NCBI GenBank assembly: GCA_016191795.1
Contig: JACPVK010000260.1
Span: 1 to 5,219 of the forward strand
DNA: 5,219 bases
DNA from: Gammaproteobacteria bacterium
GTDB taxonomy: Bacteria > Pseudomonadota > Gammaproteobacteria > SZUA-229
Reading direction: 5' to 3'
Shown piece after piece: positions 1 to 5,219 of the stretch (its first letter is position 1; each line of letters opens with the position of its first letter). Below the pieces are notes generated by a model that was given only the letters and a program-made list of their open reading frames with translations, did no database searches and was not told the DNA's origin. The position numbers and the translations under genes were made by a program.

Positions 1-435
1 ATAGCCGCCGTTTTCCTCGCTCCACTTTCAGCGCTTGCTGGAGAAATATCAGATATCGATATCGCCACCTACGAACTAGCTGGAAAGAATAATCAACACA
101 GTAATATGCAAATGCGATTATCTAAAACTAATGGCAAATGGGTCATGGAAGGAAAACAAGGCAGCGCTTCATGGAAAAATATCAGTTGTGACAGTGGTTG
201 TGACTACAGAGCTTCATCCTCCGCTGAAATGGCTGCATATTTATCCGTATTTCCAGATGATATGCAGAAGCGATTTGATATCGCATGCATTCAAAATGTA
301 GCAAATGCCTTTTGTAGGCTTACAAAGAAGGACGACTCCTCGAAAAGGGGTTACGCGCTTGTCGCGTTAGTTACAGGAAACCCGGTGCCGTTGTCCCTGA
401 AACGACTTACTAAGCCATATCCTTCTAAAAAGTAA
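1..435 (+). CDS. Small exported four-cysteine protein of unknown function (5' end missing)
   Basis: The frame is open from base 1 to the TAA at 433-435, giving 144 visible residues. The window begins inside a signal peptide: residues 1-13 (IAAVFLAPLSALA) are a hydrophobic stretch ending in an Ala-Leu-Ala signal peptidase I site followed by GEIS. The true start is therefore a few codons upstream of the window, and the ATG at 106 is internal, because starting there would remove the signal. The mature part has four cysteines at visible residues 63, 67, 96 and 105. The first pair is in CDSGC, and the second pair sits in a segment reading DIACIQNVANAFCRL. The even number and export signal suggest two disulfides in the periplasm or outside the cell. 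The C-terminus is basic (KRLTKPYPSKK). I see no catalytic motif and recognise no named family. It lies 43 nt upstream of the ACP-like gene in the same direction, so cotranscription is possible. Sure that it is a gene; function unknown. Confidence 0.85.
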   Translation: MAAVFLAPLSALAGEISDIDIATYELAGKNNQHSNMQMRLSKTNGKWVMEGKQGSASWKNISCDSGCDYRASSSAEMAAYLSVFPDDMQKRFDIACIQNVANAFCRLTKKDDSSKRGYALVALVTGNPVPLSLKRLTKPYPSKK

Positions 436-478
436 CAGGCTGTCCGGTGGGTCCGCTTTATTACACTGTTAGGTCACT

Positions 479-913
479 ATGGAACTTGTGATTACTTCAG
501 CTATAGTCGTGGGAGTTGCAATACTCGCTATTGTATTTTCGCGTTCCGAATCTCACCAACGGAATAAGAAATTCGAGGCTGTATTTGCTGGGCGTGAACA
601 GCTTGCAATCGATCAATTTTATGAAAAATATTTCAAGGATAGAGGTGTGCCTCTCCATGTTGTTTCTGGCGTTCGTAAAATTCTTGAGGAGCAACTACTG
701 GCGGATATGTCTCGTTTGACTGATACGGACGATTTCTCGAAGAATCTTAATTTCTTTTTTGACTTCGACTCAATGGTGGATGTTGAAATTGTTTGTGCTC
801 TTGAAAAGGAATTCAGTATTAATATTTCTGATGAAGAGGCTGTAAATACAAAAACCATTAACGAGATTATGCAATTGGTCTTTCGCAAACTGGAGGACAA
901 AGATGCGACCTGA
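479..913 (+). CDS. Membrane-anchored acyl-carrier-protein-like protein
   Basis: A 144-residue protein. Residues 3-20 form one hydrophobic helix (LVITSAIVVGVAILAIVF), followed by basic residues (R22, R28, K30, K31). By the positive-inside rule the rest should be cytoplasmic. Residues about 60-138 resemble an acyl carrier protein: a first helix (VSGVRKILEEQL), a loop, then DFDSMVDVEIVCALEKEF, then INISDEEAVNTKTINEIMQLV. This matches the ACP order of DSL-type box, helix II, acidic 'I-DEEA' segment and final helix. The putative 4'-phosphopantetheine attachment residue is Ser98, with Met instead of the usual Leu after it. Typical ACPs are soluble and near 80 residues, so the membrane helix and the linker at 32-60 are extra. 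ATG 479 is the first start after an in-frame TAG at 470-472; an AGG at 471-473 is a weak ribosome site 5 nt upstream. No synthase, ligase or phosphopantetheinyl transferase is visible nearby, so substrate and partner are unknown. The fold is inferred by eye. Confidence 0.8.
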   Translation: MELVITSAIVVGVAILAIVFSRSESHQRNKKFEAVFAGREQLAIDQFYEKYFKDRGVPLHVVSGVRKILEEQLLADMSRLTDTDDFSKNLNFFFDFDSMVDVEIVCALEKEFSINISDEEAVNTKTINEIMQLVFRKLEDKDAT

Positions 914-1076
914 CTTTACAAATGAACTGGGGTCTTGTCTTTTGCTGGACAAGTAAATACCTCGTATCTTTGGTAACTGTTATTGAGTAAAGTTAAATCG
1001 GCAACCAGGCCGGGCGACGTTGGTGTGGTGCGGCGTGCGCTGGCGCAACTGGCATGCTAAGTAATTACATTGACTC
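914..1076. other. Intergenic stretch with a GC-rich islet
   Basis: No complete gene is visible. The first 80 nt are AT-rich apart from the hairpin at 934-953. Bases 999-1057 form an abrupt islet with about 73% G+C (43 of 59 counted), ending just before AT-rich sequence resumes. Within it, one + frame is open from 977 to the TAA at 1058-1060, and its end reads RPGDVGVVRRALAQLAC with GC-rich, coding-like codons. This could be the tail of a decayed or truncated gene, but it has no ribosome site and only a TTG (983) as possible start, so it is not called as a gene. The MITE-like element is inserted directly downstream. Confidence 0.4.
934..953 (+). other. Small hairpin after the ACP-like gene
   Basis: CTTGTCT (934-940) can pair with GGACAAG (947-953), one pair being a G-U, around a 6-nt loop. 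It starts 20 nt after the TGA of the ACP-like gene. No T-run follows, so it lacks the second half of an intrinsic terminator. It may simply be 3'-end structure that stabilises the mRNA, or chance. Confidence 0.3.
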
Positions 1077-1081
1077 TTTAG
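1077..1081. repeat. Target-site duplication, left copy
   Basis: TTTAG directly abuts the left terminal inverted repeat of the MITE-like element and is repeated exactly at 1231-1235. The match extends to TCTTTAG if the last two bases of the right terminal repeat are included, so a 7-bp duplication is an alternative reading. Confidence 0.65.
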
Positions 1082-1230
1082 GAAACCTCTGAACAAGTGT
1101 CCACCACAAAAAATCAACGTCATTCCCAAATGCTTTTGTCGGGAATCTCCGTGAAATATCGCCGAGATTCCCGACAAAAGCATTCGGGAATGACGAGAGT
1201 ACTGATATTTTCTGACTTAATCACAGGTTC
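1082..1230. mobile_element. MITE-like non-coding element, 149 bp
   Basis: The ends are imperfect terminal inverted repeats: GAAACCTCTGAACAAG at 1082-1097 against the reverse complement of 1216-1230, GAACCTGTGATTAAG. With one gap, 12 of 15 aligned bases match. Identical 5-bp direct repeats (TTTAG) abut both ends, as expected of a target-site duplication. Inside are two roughly 20-nt spacers (1098-1117 and 1196-1215) either side of a 78-bp palindrome. There is no open frame of useful length, so movement would need a transposase supplied elsewhere; none is in the window. This layout is typical of miniature inverted-repeat transposable elements. I do not assign it to an IS family, because the parent element cannot be identified from this sequence alone. 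It sits 138 bp upstream of the start of the giant membrane-protein gene and could affect its promoter region. Confidence 0.75.
1118..1195. repeat. 78-bp near-perfect palindrome (core of the MITE)
   Basis: Bases 1118-1149 pair with 1164-1195 over 32 positions with a single A/C mismatch (1128/1185). After a C/C mismatch the pairing continues (G1151-C1162, T1152-G1161, G1153-C1160, A1154-T1159), leaving a tiny loop. Each arm also contains its own smaller inverted repeat, ATTCCC...GGGAAT, with a 13-nt loop, so the DNA or RNA can fold as one long hairpin or two short ones. The outer CGTCATTCCC / GGGAATGACG ends are of a type widely dispersed in beta- and gammaproteobacterial genomes. Transcribed either way it would form a very stable RNA hairpin, which could block read-through or protect a 3' end. 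No U-tract follows it, so it is not a classical intrinsic terminator. Confidence 0.9.
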
Positions 1231-1235
1231 TTTAG
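1231..1235. repeat. Target-site duplication, right copy
   Basis: TTTAG directly follows the right terminal inverted repeat and is identical to 1077-1081. Removing the element and one copy restores a continuous sequence reading ...TTGACTCTTTAGCGTAAAT... Confidence 0.65.
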
Positions 1236-1315
1236 CGTAAATAATGAAATTCATTTTAAGTCAGCAAGCACAAGATATGTCTCAGCGTCTGCATTTGCGA
1301 CGATTCCTGTGTTGA

Positions 1316-1333
1316 AAAAACAGTTCTGTTTTT
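1316..1333. promoter_or_regulatory. 18-bp perfect palindrome, possible operator or weak hairpin
   Basis: AAAAACAG (1316-1323) is the exact inverse of CTGTTTTT (1326-1333), separated by TT. It lies 34 nt before the start codon of the giant gene. The stem has only two G/C pairs and is followed by GTTT, so it would be a feeble terminator. A symmetric protein-binding site is an equal possibility. There is no direct evidence for either. Confidence 0.3.
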
Positions 1334-1355
1334 GTTTGGCGTTTTATAAATCTGC

Positions 1356-1361
1356 AAAGGA
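1356..1361 (+). promoter_or_regulatory. Ribosome-binding site for the giant gene
   Basis: AAAGGA sits 6 nt before ATG 1368, an ideal Shine-Dalgarno sequence and spacing. The same frame has a TAA at 1347-1349 and no other start codon in between, so this site fixes the translation start. Confidence 0.8.
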
Positions 1362-1367
1362 CATAAT

Positions 1368-4300
1368 ATGAAAAGAATAATCCTGTCGGCATTTATGTTT
1401 ATTATCTGGATGCCACTGCAAGCGGTTTTCTCTGCAAGCGATAACATAATACCTCGTGATTTATCGGCCTGGACCGACTGGGTTTTAAGAGACACACCGG
1501 AAGTGTCCTGTCCGATACTCTATAACGCCAACGCGCATTTTTGTGCATTCCCGGCCTCGTTAAAGTTCCGGTTATCGACAAATGGCGGCAGCTTTACCCA
1601 GCAATGGCAGGTGCATAAAAAATCCTGGGTGAGTTTACCCGGTGGGCCTGATCAATGGCCGCAAATGGTTATGGATAATCAAAAACCAGCCATTGTCATT
1701 AATCGAAATAATCGCCCGGCTATAGAGCTCACGCCCGGAGCGCATTCGATAGAAGGAAAATTTATCTGGACGTCATTGCCCAATTCCTTGCCCGTTGCCG
1801 ACGAATCCGGGTTGGTATATTTAACACTGAATAATAATACGGTTGATCAACCGGATATGCGTAATGGTCAACTCTGGCTCAAGGATACAACTGCGGCGCC
1901 GAAAGAAAATAATCGTCTTGATATCCAGGTGTTTCGAAAAATTACCGATAGCATTCCGCTGCGAGTTACCACATCCATTGCCGTGGATGTGTCGGGACAG
2001 CAACGTGAAATTCAGTTAACAGGCAGTGTGCTGAAAGATTTCAGGCCGGCCGCCATTAATAGTCGATTGCCGGCACGACTCGATGCGCAGGGTGTATTGC
2101 ATCTGCAAGTAAGGCCAGGCAGATGGGTGCTGGATGTGGAAACACTGCACATGGCCAGCCTTGAACAGTTTCAGCTGGCAAAAAATGAAAAACCCTGGCC
2201 AGAAAAAGAAGTCTGGGTGTTTGACCATCAGTCACAGATACGCATGGTAAAAATAACCGGCAGGCAAAGTATCGATCCCACGCAAACGCAATTGCCGGAT
2301 GAGTGGAAAAGTTTGCCGGCCTATTTAGTGACTCAGGGCGAGACGCTGGAACTGGATGTTGTAAAACGCGGCAATCCTGATCCGGAGCCGGATCAGCTGA
2401 CATTAAAGCGCGTGTTATGGCTTGATTTTGAGGGTGAGGGCATCACCGTTAAAGACACTATCACCGGTACGCTGTCACAACACTGGCGATTAAATGCCTT
2501 GCCTGAGTTAAAGCTGGGCCAGGTTACGCTGGATGGCGAGCCGCAATTTATTACGCAATTATCCAGTGCGGATCAGCAAGGTGTAGAAGTGCGTCAGGGC
2601 AATATTAACCTGCAGGCAGATAGCCGTATTGTAGCCAGCACGCATGATCTTTCTGCAACCGGATGGGATAGCGCCTTTAACAAGGTGAGTGCCGAGTTAA
2701 ATTTGCCTATGGGTTATAGATTGATTCATGTGGCAGGTGCGCACGCACCGGCGTCCTGGTTTAATCGCTGGACCTTGATGGATTTTTTTATGGTGTTGAT
2801 TACCAGCATTGCTGCCTATCGCCTGTGGGGCAGAGTGTGGGGTGTGGTTGCAGTGGTCACGCTGACACTGACGTGGCACGAAATCGATGCGCCGCAATAT
2901 ATCTGGTTAAATCTGATTGTCACCATCGCCCTGTTGCGCGCCCTGTCGGCCGGGCGTCTGCAACAATGGCTGATGCATTACCGCAATGTAACGACTCTGG
3001 TACTGGCGATTTTATTACTGGACTTTGCGGTAACGCATATTCGTTTGTCACTCTATCCACAACTGGAGCAGCCGGGAATTATTCAGCCGTTAGTTCAGGA
3101 AGATGAATATGCAATGGAGGCGGATGGAGACGCGGTTGATGTCCTGCTCAGCGCGCCAGCCATGTCCGAATCCTCATCGGTTGATAGCTATAGCAAGTTA
3201 AAAAAAGAAATATCGTATGCAGAAGCTCCGGAATTTGAAAAGCAGATGCAGGTTGATCCCAATGCATTAATCCAGACTGGACCCGGATTACCGTCGTGGG
3301 AATGGAAAAAATATCGCATTGAATGGGATGGCCCGGTTAATCAATCGCAACGTATACAGTTGCTCTACATGTCACCGTTGGTATTCCGCGTGTTCAATAT
3401 TGTTTGCATTGCCTTGATGGTGTTACTGGCATGGCGATTGTTTGACTATAACGCCATAAAATTATCACTGAAAACGTTTAAGCCGGGTGCTACGGTTACT
3501 GGCCTGATATTATTATTGAGTGTGATCGGTACCGGTATGCCAACGCCGGCCATGGCTGAATATCCGTCTGCAGAATTATTAAAAGAGTTACAGGCTTATC
3601 TTGTTAAACCCAAAGATTGTTTGCCAGAGTGTGCCAGCATTGAATCCATGGATGTTGATATCAATGCAAATAGTCTCAGGCTAAGTTTGCGTTTGCATGC
3701 AAAAGAAAATGTGGCCGTGCCCTTGCCCGTACCGGTTCAGAAGTGGACGCCGTCACGAGTAACGGTTGATGGTAAAACAGCCGCGGGATTATTTCGCCGG
3801 CAAGATCAATATTTGTGGTTGAGTGTCGAGCCCGGTGCACATCGTATTGAGATCGAAGGCAAGGTTGCACACCTTAGTCAGCTTAAGCTTGATTATCTGC
3901 TCAAGCCGCATGCGATCGATGTGAAGGCAAGTGGCTGGAGCACAGATGGTATGGATCAGTCCATCAGTGCCATCAACGCCATCACGTTTACACGTGTGGC
4001 CAGTCAGCAGCCGGGCAAGAGTGGAAAAAACATACCGTCTGATATTCCGGTGTTTGCCGATGTCACGCGTCGTCTTGATCTCGAGCTCGACTGGTCTGTT
4101 GATACCACCGTGCAATTACAATCCGGTACGGCATTGCCGGCCATTTTGCGTATTCCATTATTGCCGGGTGAATCGGTTATTAGCGAAGGCATAAAAGTTG
4201 ATAACGGTTTTGCTGTTATCACACTCAATGATAATCGTCGTGATTTTAACTGGCGATCAACACTGGCTGTGACCGAGCAACTGACATTAAAAGCCAGTGA

Positions 4301-5219
4301 CAATGTGCCATTCCGCGAAATCTGGCTACTCAACGCCAGCCCGATCTGGCACGTGGAATATGAAGGCATACCGGTCATTTATCATCAACGCGATGGGCAA
4401 TACTGGCAACCGCAATGGCAACCCTGGCCAGGCGAATCCGTCCTGTTAAAAATGACGCGGCCACAAGGTGTGGCGGGCAACACGCTGACGATTGATCGCA
4501 GTTATTTATTAATAACACCGGGTGAAAATATTACCGATGCCGAATTGCAATTAAGCCTGCGCAGCAGTCTGGGTGGACAGCATGAAGTTCGCCTGCCATC
4601 TGATGCGGAATTACTCAGTGTTAGCCTTAATGGTAACAATGTGCCGGTGCGTATCAATGCCGGTGTAGTCGCCTTGCCCTTAACACCGGGATCACATCAG
4701 GCCGTTATCAAATGGCGTGAAACCAGAGGCATAGGCTTTGGCAAGTTCAATAGCCCGGAAGTCAATTTGGGCAGTGACAATGTCAACACCAGTCTGGCCA
4801 TAAAACCCGGTAACCAGCGCTGGGTGTTACTGGCAGGTGGCCCGTTACTGGGACCGGCCGTGCTTTTCTGGGGTGTGCTGTTTGTTATTGTGATAGCCGC
4901 GGCCGGTTTGAGCCGGGTAAAAGATATTCCCCTGACATTAGCGCACTGGGTATTGTTAGGTATAGGTCTTAGCACGACATCACCCGCTGCAACCTTGCTG
5001 GTCGCCGGCTGGTTGTTTGCTTTGCGCTGGCGCGGAAAAGCCGATATGACACGCTACACCAGACAGTTTAATTTCATACAGGCTGGTATGGTCGTTCTGA
5101 CATTTTTTGCCTTATCAACATTATTGTTTGCCGTGCAACAAGGTTTGCTGGGCGCGCCCGATATGCAAATCGCCGGTAATCAATCCAGCAGTTATATGCT
5201 GAACTGGTTCAGCGATCGC
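1368..5219 (+). CDS. Giant multi-domain inner-membrane/periplasmic protein, unknown function (3' end missing)
   Basis: An uninterrupted frame of 1284 codons with no stop before the window ends. Residues 1-23 are a Sec signal peptide (MKRIILSAFMFIIWMPLQAV, then FSA). Residues 24-470 are a Trp-rich, beta-strand-rich periplasmic region starting with a Cys pair (C48, C59). Four short helices follow (about 472-488, 490-503, 511-526, 541-558) with a HEIDAP box at 504-509. Residues 559-670 are a linker with an acidic/Ser-rich part (578-615) and a conspicuous IQTGPGLPSWEW box (635-646). Helix five is 672-694. Residues 705-730 look like a second signal peptide ending AMA. A second beta-rich region (731-1155) begins with a Cys pair (C751, C755). 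The C-terminal bundle (about 1157-1181, 1188-1204, 1205-1221, 1236-1258) carries the motif GGPLLGPAVLFW; the Arg/Lys cluster 1220-1232 fits a cytoplasmic loop. With this topology all large soluble parts are periplasmic. No ATPase, protease or transferase motif was seen. I recognise no named family; a conserved envelope protein of unknown role is the honest call. The start is fixed by the AAAGGA site. Confidence 0.93.
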   Translation, partial: MKRIILSAFMFIIWMPLQAVFSASDNIIPRDLSAWTDWVLRDTPEVSCPILYNANAHFCAFPASLKFRLSTNGGSFTQQWQVHKKSWVSLPGGPDQWPQMVMDNQKPAIVINRNNRPAIELTPGAHSIEGKFIWTSLPNSLPVADESGLVYLTLNNNTVDQPDMRNGQLWLKDTTAAPKENNRLDIQVFRKITDSIPLRVTTSIAVDVSGQQREIQLTGSVLKDFRPAAINSRLPARLDAQGVLHLQVRPGRWVLDVETLHMASLEQFQLAKNEKPWPEKEVWVFDHQSQIRMVKITGRQSIDPTQTQLPDEWKSLPAYLVTQGETLELDVVKRGNPDPEPDQLTLKRVLWLDFEGEGITVKDTITGTLSQHWRLNALPELKLGQVTLDGEPQFITQLSSADQQGVEVRQGNINLQADSRIVASTHDLSATGWDSAFNKVSAELNLPMGYRLIHVAGAHAPASWFNRWTLMDFFMVLITSIAAYRLWGRVWGVVAVVTLTLTWHEIDAPQYIWLNLIVTIALLRALSAGRLQQWLMHYRNVTTLVLAILLLDFAVTHIRLSLYPQLEQPGIIQPLVQEDEYAMEADGDAVDVLLSAPAMSESSSVDSYSKLKKEISYAEAPEFEKQMQVDPNALIQTGPGLPSWEWKKYRIEWDGPVNQSQRIQLLYMSPLVFRVFNIVCIALMVLLAWRLFDYNAIKLSLKTFKPGATVTGLILLLSVIGTGMPTPAMAEYPSAELLKELQAYLVKPKDCLPECASIESMDVDINANSLRLSLRLHAKENVAVPLPVPVQKWTPSRVTVDGKTAAGLFRRQDQYLWLSVEPGAHRIEIEGKVAHLSQLKLDYLLKPHAIDVKASGWSTDGMDQSISAINAITFTRVASQQPGKSGKNIPSDIPVFADVTRRLDLELDWSVDTTVQLQSGTALPAILRIPLLPGESVISEGIKVDNGFAVITLNDNRRDFNWRSTLAVTEQLTLKASDNVPFREIWLLNASPIWHVEYEGIPVIYHQRDGQYWQPQWQPWPGESVLLKMTRPQGVAGNTLTIDRSYLLITPGENITDAELQLSLRSSLGGQHEVRLPSDAELLSVSLNGNNVPVRINAGVVALPLTPGSHQAVIKWRETRGIGFGKFNSPEVNLGSDNVNTSLAIKPGNQRWVLLAGGPLLGPAVLFWGVLFVIVIAAAGLSRVKDIPLTLAHWVLLGIGLSTTSPAATLLVAGWLFALRWRGKADMTRYTRQFNFIQAGMVVLTFFALSTLLFAVQQGLLGAPDMQIAGNQSSSYMLNWFSDR

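Larger units (their letters stand above)
1236..1367 (+). other. Leader region of the giant membrane-protein gene
   Basis: This is 132 bp of mostly AT-rich non-coding DNA between the MITE and the ATG at 1368. It contains a small palindrome AATGAA-A-TTCATT at 1243-1255, an A/T-rich palindrome at 1316-1333, and a good ribosome-binding site at 1356-1361. A 23-codon frame starting at ATG 1244 has no ribosome site and is not called. I see no convincing pair of -35 and -10 boxes at a sensible distance from the gene, so the promoter is unassigned and may lie further upstream or be of a non-sigma70 type. Confidence 0.45.

Noticed and set aside
619..900. Minus-strand 93-residue ORF opposite the ACP-like gene
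   Set aside because: Ser/Lys-rich low-complexity antisense of a convincing + strand carrier-protein frame.
1070..1099. TTGACT (1070-1075) as a -35 box at the left edge of the MITE, possibly split from its -10 by the insertion
   Set aside because: No -10-like hexamer lies at 16-18 bp either in the present sequence or in the reconstructed pre-insertion sequence.
980..1183. Minus-strand 67-residue ORF across the MITE
   Set aside because: Half of it is the palindrome and half is the GC-rich islet. Composition is not protein-like, and the palindromic part explains its openness.
1118..1195. Palindrome as a Rho-independent terminator for the upstream genes
   Set aside because: No T-run follows either arm. 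The stem is explained better as the core of the MITE, though it could still influence transcription.
1118..1195. CRISPR repeat or two-repeat mini-array
   Set aside because: The arms are inverted, not direct, and there is no spacer series.
1244..1315. 23-codon leader ORF (ATG 1244 to TGA 1313-1315)
   Set aside because: No ribosome-binding site, no attenuator-type codon run, and no terminator/antiterminator pair nearby.
1312..1350. Sigma70-type promoter with TTGAAA (1312-1317) and TATAAA (1345-1350)
   Set aside because: The spacer is 27 bp, far from 17. Using TATAAA alone would place the transcript start inside the ribosome-binding site.
2056..2403. Minus-strand 115-residue ORF opposite the giant gene
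   Set aside because: It is antisense to a strong signal-peptide-led coding frame with its own ribosome site. The peptide is rich in Pro, His and Cys without domain features, as expected of a shadow frame.
4004..4378. Minus-strand 124-residue ORF and the overlapping ORFs at 3789-4115 (-) and 3931-4194 (+)
   Set aside because: All lie inside the giant coding frame, overlap each other, and show Ser/Arg/Cys-rich shadow composition with no signal or motif.

Overview
The window looks like a chromosomal segment from a mid-GC Gram-negative bacterium, most likely a gammaproteobacterium. This rests on Sec signal peptides, a large inner-membrane/periplasmic protein, and a non-coding repeat of the 'GTCATTCCC...GGGAATGAC' palindrome type that is common in beta/gammaproteobacteria. 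It is not a species-level call. All genes read on the + strand; I found no convincing minus-strand gene, tRNA, rRNA or CRISPR array.

Layout: (1) 1-435 is the 3' part of a gene for a small exported protein with four cysteines; its start lies before the window. (2) 479-913 encodes a 144-residue protein with one N-terminal membrane helix and a C-terminal acyl-carrier-protein-like domain that keeps the phosphopantetheine serine. (3) 914-1367 is non-coding. It holds a small hairpin, a roughly 59-nt GC-rich islet, a 149-bp MITE-like element (1082-1230) flanked by 5-bp direct repeats and built around a 78-bp near-perfect palindrome, and the leader of the next gene. (4) 1368 to the end of the window is one uninterrupted reading frame of at least 1284 codons. 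It encodes a giant envelope protein with no family name that I recognise: signal peptide, periplasmic beta-rich region, four short membrane helices, periplasmic linker, two more helices (the second looks like an internal signal peptide), a second periplasmic beta-rich region, and a C-terminal helix bundle that runs off the window.

The first two genes are closely spaced and could share a transcript, but nothing links them functionally to the giant gene, from which the MITE-bearing gap separates them. The most unusual items are the two-module giant protein with its internal signal-peptide-like segment, the membrane-tethered carrier-protein-like ORF, and the intact MITE with recognisable target-site duplication.
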